From: an uncultured bacterium
GTDB taxonomy: Bacteria; Planctomycetota; UBA8742; UBA2392
Direction: 5' to 3'
Length of the DNA stretch: 64,000 bases
Assembly (NCBI GenBank): GCA_938014885.1
Contig: CALLQI010000004.1
Coordinates: 372,001 to 436,000 of the forward strand
Part shown: in pieces, positions 1 through 7,891 of the stretch
Layout of the letters: every line of letters begins with the position of its first letter
Position numbering within the stretch: the first letter of the stretch is position 1
Program-made: the position numbers and the translations under genes
Notes under the pieces: model-generated
The model's input: the letters and a program-made list of their open reading frames with translations, nothing else
Database searches by the model: none
Told to the model about the DNA's origin: nothing

Positions 1-537
1 TATGAGGCCGAAGCCAAGCGCGTCCGCGATACCGTGGGCCCGCTGCTGGCGGGGCTTGAGCATATCGGCAGCACCGCCGTGCCTGGCCTGGCCGCCAAGC
101 CGGTGATCGACATGCTTGCCGGAGTGCGCGAGGCCGGAGTGCTCAGCACAGCACTTGAGAAACCCAGCCTGTTGCCGACCGGCGAAGTGCTGCCCGCGGG
201 CAACGCGCGGCACCTGGCGCTGGCGCACGGGCTGATCGGGCTGGGGTTTGCTTACTACGGCGAAAACGGCATCCCGGGGCGGCTGTTTTTCAAGCGCACC
301 GAAGACGGCGCGTCGCGCGTGCACCTGCACGTGGTGCTGCATGATTCCGAGTTGTGGCGGCAGCACGTCGCTTTTCGCGACTACCTGCGCGCGTTCCCGG
401 CCGTGGCGCGGCAGTACGAAGCTCTGAAGCGCGCGCTGGCCAGGCAGCACAAGACCGACCGCGACGCTTACACCACGGGTAAGGCCGCGTTCATTACCCA
501 GTGCCTGCGCGCGGCCGACTCATGGCTGCAGAACTGA
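1..537 (+). CDS. GrpB/UPF0157 family protein (5' end outside window)
   Basis: The reading frame is open from base 1 and stops with TGA at 535-537, so the start lies outside the window and 178 residues are visible. The block EHIGSTAVPGLAAKPVIDM near the visible N-terminus is the hallmark of the GrpB (UPF0157) family, a branch of the nucleotidyltransferase fold. The later RVHLHVV segment and the C-terminal helical part (YEALKRALA..HKTDRDAYTTGK) also fit. The family's biochemical role is poorly defined; CoaE fusions are known, but none is visible here. The gene is convergent with the next one, with no bases between the two stop codons. Confidence 0.88.
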   Translation, partial: YEAEAKRVRDTVGPLLAGLEHIGSTAVPGLAAKPVIDMLAGVREAGVLSTALEKPSLLPTGEVLPAGNARHLALAHGLIGLGFAYYGENGIPGRLFFKRTEDGASRVHLHVVLHDSELWRQHVAFRDYLRAFPAVARQYEALKRALARQHKTDRDAYTTGKAAFITQCLRAADSWLQN

Positions 538-2721
538 TCACTTCAGGTCAGCAGCCTTGATCTCATGCTTCCAAAGCTCGGCGCCTGTCTTGTCGTGGCA
601 GGACAGTATCAGTTTGCGATCGGCTGCTTTGCCCGTGACCTGCACTTTGCCGAAGTTGCGTGTACCGGTGGTGAGGCATTCGACGCCGTTACTCTTGACG
701 CGTAAAGGGTTCGCCTGCTCGGGGCTCGGCTGCCCGTTTTTTCCCGGCGCGAGTCTGCTGGTGCCGCTGGTGAGCGGACTGCAAGTGAAGTCGTACAGCG
801 GATAGCCGCCCTGGGGCGTTTTGACCAGCAGCTCGCTGAGGTGGCGGTCGCCGCTGAGAAAGACCACGCCGCTGATCTTTGCCTTGACGACGTAATCCAG
901 CAGCTCGGCTTTCTCGGCCGGGGCGCGCTCGAAGCATTCGCCGCCCCACAGCTCGTTCAGGACCTGGCCACCCATGCAGATCACCTTGAAGGTCGCGAGG
1001 CTGCTGGACAGGCCGTCTTTCAGCCACTGCATCTGCTGCTGGCCAAGCTGAACGGCGGTTTCGGGCGACTTTTCGGGAGTGCGGTACCAGCGGTCATCGA
1101 GCATGAAAAACTCAACGTCGTTCCATTCGAAGCGATGAAACGCGCCCTTGGCGTCCGGCGTGCCGTACTGCGGCGCGGGCCAGTAGTCGGTGAAGGCCTT
1201 CAGTGCGTGCTCTTTGAGGTGATAGCCGCGGTCGCTGTTGTTGGGCCCGTAGTCATGATCGTCCCAGATCGCGTAATTCGCGCGGCTGGTGAGCACCGCC
1301 TGCAACTTTTCGAACGCGCGGGTGTGCGCGTGGCGGTGGCGGATGCCTTGCGCGCTGACCCAATCGGGTTCGCGCAGATAGGTGTTGTCTCCAAGCCAGA
1401 TGTGCAGGTCAGCAGGCGTGGCGGCCAGCGCGTCCAGCAGTTCAAAGTCGCCGCCGTAGCCTGTGCCCGGTCGGTCCATGCCGGGCTCGTTGATGTACAG
1501 GCATGAGCCCAGCGTGAAGGTGAAGTCCGGCGCGTCCATGCGCCAGCGCCAGTGGGCCTGCGTCACGAACTGCAGCGGTGACGCATACTTGGCCACGGTG
1601 CCGTCCAGCGCCAGTTCGTACTCGTAGACCGTGCCAAAGCGCAGGCCTGTCAGCACGAACTGCGCGATGCAGTCGCTTTCGGTGTACGTTTCAACCCGCG
1701 CCACTTCAGCCTGTTCGGGCTCGGACTCGGGCCAGTAGCGCACCTCCACCAGCGCGTTTCGTGTCGTCTGCAGCCACAGGCAGGCTTCGCCCATGGTCGC
1801 CCAGGCCCGCATCGGCCCGCTGCGCAGCAGCGCGTGAGGCCGCGAGCCGGCCGTGGGTGCCGGGGTTTGTTGCAGCATGGTGAAGCGCAAGGCCTCATAC
1901 TTCTTAGCGCGGCGCGCGTCGGGCGTGGATTCGCCGCCCGTCAGCGCGGATTCCCACTTCCCATAGGCCGGGTTGGGCAGCACGATCCAGTCGCGCCCCC
2001 AGCGATCGGCGTGCTTGCGCGCCAGTGCCACGCGCTGGTCCGCGCGGCGGGATTCAAACGCGTCGTCGAAGTCGCCGCCCGCGTCGCCGACCAACAGCAG
2101 AATGCGATGGGAACGCGCGACTTTCTCGCGGCGCGCGGTCTTGCCCTTGTCGCCTTTGGCCTGACACAGCATCGCGTCTTTGGCCACAGGGAAGCCGAGC
2201 GCCTCCAGGTTGGCGCGGGTGTCGGCCTCTTCGCTGGTGTTGCGGTTGGTGAGGTAGAATACACGCACCCCGCGCGCGTCGGCGTGTTTGCAGAACGCAA
2301 GCGCGCCGTCGATTGCCAGCGCCCGGCGCTGCGCGCACCAGCGGCTCCAGGTCGCCGGGTCAAAGCCCTCGCCGCTGTGCACCAGCCAGCCCTGGTAATC
2401 GCCGTTGTCGAGCACGGTTTCATCCACATCGACGATGACGGCCATGGGCAGCGCGTCCAGCTTCAGCCCGTCTTGCGCGACGAGCTCTTGCTGCTCCAGC
2501 GAAGCGGTCCAGCCGGTGTCGGCCATGGCCTCATCCAGCCGCAAGGTGGCCAGCGCGAAGGCCTGCATGCAGTTGGCGCGATACTCGGCCGAACTCTGCA
2601 TCCACAGTGTGGCGTGCAGGCCGTCTGAAGGCAGCAGCGGCTTGCGCGCGTCCTGCAGCGCCAGCGGAAGGCCGGCGCATGCGGCAATCAGGGTCAGGGC
2701 GGCGAGAATGCGAACGCGCAT
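538..2721 (-). CDS. Lipoprotein fusing HAD acid phosphatase and PhoD-like phosphatase
   Basis: This 727-residue protein is probably a lipoprotein: the N-terminus MRVRILAALTLIAAC ends in a lipobox (IAA-C15). ATG at 2721 has GGGAG 5 nt upstream; a start 27 nt earlier is less likely. Residues about 40-270 resemble class B / e(P4) acid phosphatases of the HAD superfamily: nucleophile motif VDVDETVLDN (D98, D100), FYLTNRN as the second motif and GDAGGDFDD as the acidic motif. Residues about 320-720 resemble PhoD/PhoX-type metallophosphoesterases, with FTLGSC, WLGDNTY, WDDHDYGPNN and FLSGDRHLSE supplying metal ligands. Both halves keep their catalytic residues, so two phosphomonoester or diester activities may be tethered together at the cell surface. 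The function is inferred from motifs; the substrate is unknown. Confidence 0.85.
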   Translation of the reverse strand: MRVRILAALTLIAACAGLPLALQDARKPLLPSDGLHATLWMQSSAEYRANCMQAFALATLRLDEAMADTGWTASLEQQELVAQDGLKLDALPMAVIVDVDETVLDNGDYQGWLVHSGEGFDPATWSRWCAQRRALAIDGALAFCKHADARGVRVFYLTNRNTSEEADTRANLEALGFPVAKDAMLCQAKGDKGKTARREKVARSHRILLLVGDAGGDFDDAFESRRADQRVALARKHADRWGRDWIVLPNPAYGKWESALTGGESTPDARRAKKYEALRFTMLQQTPAPTAGSRPHALLRSGPMRAWATMGEACLWLQTTRNALVEVRYWPESEPEQAEVARVETYTESDCIAQFVLTGLRFGTVYEYELALDGTVAKYASPLQFVTQAHWRWRMDAPDFTFTLGSCLYINEPGMDRPGTGYGGDFELLDALAATPADLHIWLGDNTYLREPDWVSAQGIRHRHAHTRAFEKLQAVLTSRANYAIWDDHDYGPNNSDRGYHLKEHALKAFTDYWPAPQYGTPDAKGAFHRFEWNDVEFFMLDDRWYRTPEKSPETAVQLGQQQMQWLKDGLSSSLATFKVICMGGQVLNELWGGECFERAPAEKAELLDYVVKAKISGVVFLSGDRHLSELLVKTPQGGYPLYDFTCSPLTSGTSRLAPGKNGQPSPEQANPLRVKSNGVECLTTGTRNFGKVQVTGKAADRKLILSCHDKTGAELWKHEIKAADLK

Positions 2722-2774
2722 GTGGGCTCCCGTGCAAAGGGGGCGCATTAAAGCAGGCGATCATGAAGATTGCG

Positions 2775-3119
2775 TCAGGACAGCTCGCGCAGGATGGCGC
2801 GGGTGTGCGGCCCGTAGAACGGGTCGTCTTTCAGGTCTGTGGCGCGGGCTTTGACGTCGAAGGCGTTTCCGGCCTCATCAAGTGCCTTGCAGGCGTCTTC
2901 GGGCGATTTTTCGAAAAGCTGCAAGTACAGCGGCAGGTCGTCGCAAGTAATGAGGTATTCGCCCAGTCCGCGCAGGTGGTTGACGATGCGGGCGGCAAAG
3001 GGATCAGCACCCTGGGTTGAGGTCGCGCGGGCCCAGTTCTGGACGCCCTGGGCGGTCAGGCGCGACGACTCCCAGTCGGCAAACACGCGGCGCAATTCGT
3101 TTCGCAGGGCCTCAGACAT
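2775..3119 (-). CDS. Hypothetical protein, 114 aa
   Basis: A small soluble-looking protein starting MSEALRNELRRVFADWESS; I do not recognise the family. It is mostly predicted helix, with no signal peptide, membrane segment or cysteine cluster. A longer in-frame reading exists upstream, but it has the arginine/proline-rich look of non-coding sequence. A GGGGAT stretch about 10 nt before the ATG at 3119 is a poor but possible ribosome site. It lies 53 bp downstream of the lipoprotein phosphatase start and is divergent from the small membrane protein at 3195. Confidence 0.6.
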   Translation of the reverse strand: MSEALRNELRRVFADWESSRLTAQGVQNWARATSTQGADPFAARIVNHLRGLGEYLITCDDLPLYLQLFEKSPEDACKALDEAGNAFDVKARATDLKDDPFYGPHTRAILRELS

Positions 3120-3194
3120 GGCAGCAAGTATCCCCATGGGCGGGGGTGAATGAAAGGGGCTGCCTGCGGGCAACGCCCGTGGCAGACTGTACGC

Positions 3195-3587
3195 ATGCTG
3201 GAGTTTCTGGAATCTACTGAACCCTACGCGAGCTACCGGTTCCTGATCGGGCTGGTGCTGACCGGGCTTACGTTCTACTGGCTGGTGACCGCGCTGGGCA
3301 GCATTCGTGGCTTTCGCGCGTTTCTTCGTGACATGAACCGCCACGTCGACGAAGACCGCTTCATGAACGAAGCGCGCAAAGAACTGGACCCGAACTTCGA
3401 CACCAGCACCCTGCCGCCACTGCGTTCCAAGCCCGGCAAGATCATCAAGCTGGCCGTCTATTCAGCCTGCCTGCGACTGATCAGCTGGCGCACACTGCGC
3501 AATGTGTGGCCGGACTTGCTCGGCATCGCGATCCTCGCCCCGCTGTGCGTGTACGCCTACTGGTGGGTCTTCACCGCCGAAGTGTAG
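3195..3587 (+). CDS. Small membrane protein, 130 aa
   Basis: Reads MLEFLESTEPYASYRFLIG and contains two clear hydrophobic segments, about residues 13-35 (FLIGLVLTGLTFYWLVTALG) and 104-125 (LLGIAILAPLCVYAYWWVF). A charged cytoplasmic-type loop between them includes RHVDEDRFMNEARKELDP. I do not recognise the family. The ATG at 3195 is chosen because the preceding 45 in-frame bases (MKGAACGQRPWQTVR) look non-native; no strong Shine-Dalgarno is visible. It is divergent from the 114-aa gene and convergent with maeB. Confidence 0.65.
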   Translation: MLEFLESTEPYASYRFLIGLVLTGLTFYWLVTALGSIRGFRAFLRDMNRHVDEDRFMNEARKELDPNFDTSTLPPLRSKPGKIIKLAVYSACLRLISWRTLRNVWPDLLGIAILAPLCVYAYWWVFTAEV

Positions 3588-3644
3588 GGGGGCGCGAAAT
3601 CTGTCGGGATTGCCCCCTACGGGGCTCCAACATACCGCGTCCCG

Positions 3645-5906
3645 CTACGGCGTTACCCTGGGCAGCTTTCCGCTTTCGCCTGCGAGCACGGGCATTGCCA
3701 GCGTTACGGCTGCCATCGACACGGCGTCCTGCACGGTGCTGCCGCGTGGCATCACGTTGGCCGGCTTGCGCAGGCCCAGCAGCAGTGGTCCCAACGCGCT
3801 GGCACCGGCCGTCACGCGCACCAGCCGGAAGGCGGCGTTGGCGGTGTCGAGGTTCGGGAAAATCAGCACGTTGGCGGGCTGCGGCCAGCGCTCAGCCTCA
3901 ATCACATTGCGGAACTCGTCGGGGCTTAGCGCGATGTCGGCCTGCACTTCGCCGATGGCCTCAATACCCGGGTTGCTGTGCTTGAAAATCTCGTATGCCT
4001 GCCGCACGCGCTCCGACTGTGCGTGCGGGCTGGCGCCGAAGTTGTTGTAGCTGATGAACGCGAGCCTGGGCGTGATGCCGAGCGCATGCACGGCCTCAGC
4101 GCAAAGGCGGCCGCAATCGGCGAGTTCTTCGGCGCTGGGTTCCACGTTCAGTGTGGTGTCGGCAAAGAACAGCACGCGGTTCTTCAGCACCATGATGTGC
4201 ATGCCGATTACACGGCGCGCCGATTTGCGCTTGCTGACGAAACGCAGCACGTAGGGCACGGTTTCGCGATAGATGCGGTCTGCTGCGCTGAGCATGCCGT
4301 CCACCATGCCAAGGTCAGTCATCAGTGCGGCCAGCGAGTATGAGTCCAGCTCGGTCTTGCCGGCAAACAGGCCCCCGCGTTCGCGCCAGCGGTGTTGCAG
4401 CATTTCATCTTTCGGCGGGTCGCGCGGGTCGATCACTTCATACTGGAGTGTGTCAAAGCCCTTCATGCCGGCGCGGATGGCTTTCTCGTCGCCGATCAGC
4501 ACGGGGCGGCCCACGCCGTCGCGCAGGATCTGCCGTGCCACTGCCAGCACGCGCTGGTCGTGGCCTTCGGGCAGTGCAAGGCGCTTGTGCAGCTCGCGGG
4601 CTTTGCTGATCGCCACGCTGGCGACCGCGCGGCCGGGCTCAGTCTGGCGGCGCAGGCGCTCGCGGTATTCGTCAATGTCCAGCTTCACGCGGGCCACGCC
4701 GGTGTCCATGGCGGCCTTGGCCACGGCCGGGGCGACGTAGTACAGCACGCGCGGGTCAAAGGGCTTCGGGATCAGGTACTCGCGCCCGAACTTGAAGCGG
4801 GCGCCACCGTATGCGCGGCTGACGCTTTCGGGTACTTCGGCCTTGGCCAGGCGGGCCAGCGCGCTGCTGGCGGCCTTCTTCATTTCTTCGTTGATCGCCG
4901 TCGAGCGCGTATCCAGCGCGCCGCGGAATATGAACGGGAAGCCCAGCACGTTGTTGACCTGGTTCGGGTAATCACTGCGCCCGGTGGCCAGAATCACGTC
5001 GCTGCGTGCGGCCTTGGCCGTTGCGTAGTCGATTTCCGGGTCGGGGTTGGCCATCGCGAACACAATCGGGTCGCGGGCCATGGTCTTCAGTGCCTCGGGC
5101 TTCAGCGCGCCCTTGCTGCTGAGCCCGTAGAACACATCGGCGCCCTTGAGCGCGTCGTCCAGCGTGCGCGCTGACGTCTTGATCGCAAAGGGTCGCTTCA
5201 CGTCATTCAGATCATTGCGGCCGTCATGGATCACTCCCTTGGTGTCGCACATGACCACGTTTTCAGGGCGCACACCCAGGCTGATGGCGAAGTTGGTGCA
5301 AGCGATACCGCTTGCACCGGCGCCGTTGACGACGATGCGGATGTCGCCAATCGGCTTGTTCACGAGTTCAAGCGCGTTGATAAGGGCCGCTCCGCTGATG
5401 ATGGCGGTGCCGTGCTGGTCATCGTGGAAGACCGGGATGTTCATGCGCTCTTTGAGGCGGCGCTCGATTTCGAAGCACTCGGGCGCCTTGATGTCTTCCA
5501 GGTTGATGCCGCCGAAGGTGGGCTCAAGGCAGGCCACGGTCTCAATGAACGTTTCTATGTCTTCGGTGGCGACTTCGATGTCGTACACGTCAATGTCGGC
5601 AAACTTCTTGAACAGCACACCCTTGCCTTCCATGACCGGCTTGCTGGCCAAAGCGCCGAGGTTGCCGATGCCCAGAATCGCCGTGCCGTTGCTGATCACG
5701 GCCACCAGGTTGCCTTTGTTGGTGTACTTGTAGGCGTCGTTGGGCTGGCGCGCGATTTCGCGGCAGGGCTCGGCCACGCCGGGGCTGTACGCGAGGCTGA
5801 GGTCGCGCTGGGTCAGGGTCGGCTTGGTGGGGACGACCTCGAGTTTGCCGGGCGGATACTTGGCGTGGTATTCGAGTGAAGCCTGGTAGATTTCGTCGTC
5901 AGCCAT
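3645..5906 (-). CDS. maeB: NADP-dependent malic enzyme, MaeB type (malic domain + PTA-like domain)
   Basis: Oxidative decarboxylation of malate to pyruvate with NAD(P)H formation. The 753 residues match the long MaeB class. An N-terminal malic domain carries YSPGVAEPC (catalytic Tyr40), the lysine region SKPVMEGKGVLFKK and metal-binding VFHDDQHGTA. The Rossmann domain has VVNGAGASGIACTNF. From about residue 420 there is a phosphotransacetylase-like C-terminal domain (ending GPLLLGLRKPANVMPRG), usually regulatory rather than an active acyltransferase. ATG at 5906 follows GAGGG by 9 nt; a GTG 15 nt upstream is unlikely. The gene stands alone, downstream of and co-directional with the Cys-rich regulator. 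Confidence 0.96.
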   Translation of the reverse strand: MADDEIYQASLEYHAKYPPGKLEVVPTKPTLTQRDLSLAYSPGVAEPCREIARQPNDAYKYTNKGNLVAVISNGTAILGIGNLGALASKPVMEGKGVLFKKFADIDVYDIEVATEDIETFIETVACLEPTFGGINLEDIKAPECFEIERRLKERMNIPVFHDDQHGTAIISGAALINALELVNKPIGDIRIVVNGAGASGIACTNFAISLGVRPENVVMCDTKGVIHDGRNDLNDVKRPFAIKTSARTLDDALKGADVFYGLSSKGALKPEALKTMARDPIVFAMANPDPEIDYATAKAARSDVILATGRSDYPNQVNNVLGFPFIFRGALDTRSTAINEEMKKAASSALARLAKAEVPESVSRAYGGARFKFGREYLIPKPFDPRVLYYVAPAVAKAAMDTGVARVKLDIDEYRERLRRQTEPGRAVASVAISKARELHKRLALPEGHDQRVLAVARQILRDGVGRPVLIGDEKAIRAGMKGFDTLQYEVIDPRDPPKDEMLQHRWRERGGLFAGKTELDSYSLAALMTDLGMVDGMLSAADRIYRETVPYVLRFVSKRKSARRVIGMHIMVLKNRVLFFADTTLNVEPSAEELADCGRLCAEAVHALGITPRLAFISYNNFGASPHAQSERVRQAYEIFKHSNPGIEAIGEVQADIALSPDEFRNVIEAERWPQPANVLIFPNLDTANAAFRLVRVTAGASALGPLLLGLRKPANVMPRGSTVQDAVSMAAVTLAMPVLAGESGKLPRVTP

Positions 5907-6073
5907 GGTGAAAGCCCTCACAAGCGGAACGGCCGCACACTATAGAGGCGCGGCAGCAAATCACAGTGGCCGCCGGGATCAGTGCCAGGCGACCACCCAA
6001 TGCGCGCTTGCCGCGACGGCCACCGCAAAGTGGCGTCAACAGCGACCGTGAGATGATGGGTTCAACCCGGCAG

Positions 6074-6715
6074 TTACCGCCGGGCAGAGGGTCGCACGCG
6101 GTACACGCAGCGGCGCTGGCCGCTGAGGATGTGTTCTTCGCGCGTGACTTCGGCCCCGGGCAGTACCTCGCGGAAGAGTTCGCATTCGGACTGGCACAGA
6201 TCGGCGCAGGTTTCGGCGGCGGCGCAGATCGGGCAGTGATTCTCGATCAGCAGCAGCGCGTCACCGTCGCGCTCAACTTCGGCCATGTAGCCTTCCTCGT
6301 TGCGGATGCCCGCCAGTTCCGTAACGCGGGCCTCAAGGCCGCGCTTGCGCGCAAGGCGTTGCGAATACCGATCGGCCTGTTCCGCGCGACGCTGCCGTAC
6401 CAGCCGCGCCATGCCTTCGTCACCAAAGGCCTGCCGGGCCGCGCGCAGGATGCCGGCTGCCAGTTCGCCGTGGCTGTCGGGAAAGCGCGATGCCGTCTCG
6501 CGCGTCAGTTCCCAGACGCGGGCCGGGCGGCCGACCTGCTTGCGCTCATCTACGTAACTGACCTGGCCCGCTTCACGAAGCTGGTACAGGTGCTGGCGCA
6601 CGGCCATCGGCGTAACGGAAAGCCGCCGCGCGATCTGGGCCGCAGTTTGCGGGCCCTTCGTCTTGAGGAAAAACAGGATCTTTTCGCGGGCTTTGCCGTG
6701 GGCCTCAGTCTGCAT
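6074..6715 (-). CDS. SufR-like HTH regulator with C-terminal Cys motif
   Basis: A 213-residue DNA-binding protein. Residues about 8-70 form a winged helix of ArsR/DeoR type (ILFFLKTKGPQTAAQIARRL, then VTPMAVRQHLYQLREAGQV and the wing RKQVGRPARVWELT). The C-terminal third holds the cysteines HCPICAAAETCADLCQSEC and, 30 residues later, QRRCVYRV. This layout is that of SufR-type regulators, which bind an Fe-S cluster and control cluster assembly genes. No suf genes are in the window, so the regulon is unknown. ATG at 6715 is preferred by homology although no clear Shine-Dalgarno is present; a TTG at 6751 would add 12 residues. An inverted repeat sits just upstream and may be its own operator. 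Confidence 0.82.
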   Translation of the reverse strand: MQTEAHGKAREKILFFLKTKGPQTAAQIARRLSVTPMAVRQHLYQLREAGQVSYVDERKQVGRPARVWELTRETASRFPDSHGELAAGILRAARQAFGDEGMARLVRQRRAEQADRYSQRLARKRGLEARVTELAGIRNEEGYMAEVERDGDALLLIENHCPICAAAETCADLCQSECELFREVLPGAEVTREEHILSGQRRCVYRVRPSARR

Positions 6716-6748
6716 GGAAACATGGTACTGGCGCGGCGCGACATTACG

Positions 6749-6762
6749 CAAGCGATTGCTTG
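6749..6762. promoter_or_regulatory. Inverted repeat CAAGCGATTGCTTG, possible operator
   Basis: CAAG-N6-CTTG with one more matching pair inside (CAAGC/GCTTG) lies 34 bp upstream of the likely ATG of the SufR-like regulator. SufR operators known from cyanobacteria are CAAC-N6-GTTG, so the geometry is the same. Autoregulation is an inference from position and symmetry only. Confidence 0.4.
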
Positions 6763-6801
6763 ACTAAGTAGGAGGGGTCAGTGAGTTGAGGCTCAAGAAA
6801 G

Positions 6802-6952
6802 AGGCTGGATGGGAACGAGCTTCTGTTTGTGGGCTGAGGTCGACGGTCGACGGTCGACAGTTGACGGTCACTGCGGCCTGTTTGCAGTAACCGTTGACCG
6901 TGAACCGTTGACTGTCAACCGGACCCCTGACTCTGGTGGTCATACAGTACAT
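6802..6952. repeat. GTTGAC hairpin repeat, copy 1
   Basis: The spacer 6716-7011 is largely this element. Its core is an imperfect inverted repeat: arms at 6839-6874 and 6884-6919 (36 nt each, roughly 70% paired by eye) around the loop GGCCTGTTT. The arms are made of GTCGAC/GTTGAC units. A second copy with matching flanks (GGGAACGAGCTTC on the left, CCCTGACTCTGGTGGTCAT on the right) is at 50820-50958. The remaining bases, 6953-7011, hold nothing I can name; no strong promoter is evident for the following lipoprotein gene. Confidence 0.75.
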
Positions 6953-7011
6953 CCAATCTCCGCTTCCCCGAATCCTCCCTTGTAATCGCGCGGCGGCCTC
7001 GCAATCCTGCC

Positions 7012-7869
7012 TTGGTGCGCCCACTGACCGTGATCTTGCTTTCGCTGTGCCTTGCCGCCTGCGGCAACCCACGGCGTGACCCGCAGCCCCAGATTGGCAA
7101 CACGCCAGTCGTGGACCGGCCCAATGGCGAAACGCCGCAGCCAGAACGCAAGGTGCGCCTGCAAGCGGCCTATGAAGTTGGCGCACGCTTTCGCACCACA
7201 CGCAAACTACGGGTTGAAGAGCTCACGGTGGACGAGCGCTACCTGACCGAAGCCACCGAGATCACGCTGACCGAAGTGCAGCGTGTCGATGATGCCGGCC
7301 GCTTGCTGGCCGTGCGACGCGCCTGGGAACAGAACCGCACGCGCTTTACCCGCGGCTACGGCGCCGGCGAAGAAGCCACCGGCGAGTTGCACGGCTGTAC
7401 CCTGCAACTGGTGCAACGGGCCAACGGCGTGTACGCGACGGTGCTGACCGGCGACGCCAGTGTTGCCGGCAACAACTTCGTGCTGGAGGGTTTTGATGCC
7501 GGGCTGCTGCCAATCAGCGCCGTGGGCGAAGGGGACGCCTGGCGCGTCGAGGGCGCGCAACTGGCCGGTCTGAACCGCTTCATTGAGGCCATCGACTTCA
7601 AGATCGAAAAGAATCGCCTTCAATGTGCGCTGGCCTCACTGACGCCCGACAGCGCGACGATCACCCTGCAATGGAGCGTGAGCGGCGAGATGTCACGCAC
7701 CGCGGCCGTGCTCGAGTTCACCGGCACAATGACCTACGACCGCAAGACCCGCATGATCACCGCGTTCCAGCTCAAAGGCGGGCGCCAAAGCCAAGGCGGG
7801 CCCAGGCAGCAGATCAGCATCGAAGTGACCCGCCGCCCCGTAACAAGCTGGCTCGACCTCGACGACTGA
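7012..7869 (+). CDS. Secreted lipoprotein, unknown function
   Basis: About 285 residues starting with TTG at 7012 (GTG at 7015 is equally possible). The N-terminus VRPLTVILLSLCLAACGN is a lipoprotein signal with lipobox LAA-C. The mature part is beta-rich and ends with TVTMTYDRKTRMI-like strands and a C-terminal RRPVTSWLDLDD. I do not recognise the family. The pattern of alternating strands (FTGTMTYDRKTRMITAFQLKG) is reminiscent of lipoproteins with a START/DUF-like barrel, but that is weak. No ribosome site is obvious. It is convergent with the beta-propeller gene ending at 7892. Confidence 0.75.
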   Translation: MVRPLTVILLSLCLAACGNPRRDPQPQIGNTPVVDRPNGETPQPERKVRLQAAYEVGARFRTTRKLRVEELTVDERYLTEATEITLTEVQRVDDAGRLLAVRRAWEQNRTRFTRGYGAGEEATGELHGCTLQLVQRANGVYATVLTGDASVAGNNFVLEGFDAGLLPISAVGEGDAWRVEGAQLAGLNRFIEAIDFKIEKNRLQCALASLTPDSATITLQWSVSGEMSRTAAVLEFTGTMTYDRKTRMITAFQLKGGRQSQGGPRQQISIEVTRRPVTSWLDLDD

Positions 7870-7891
7870 GCCTGTCTAGCAGGCTCCCATG

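Noticed and set aside
841..1506. Plus-strand open frames opposite the phosphatase fusion and similar ones opposite maeB, the bpX genes and tyrS
   Set aside because: They are shadows produced by GC-rich codon bias on the other strand; composition is Arg/Ala/Val-rich with no domain.
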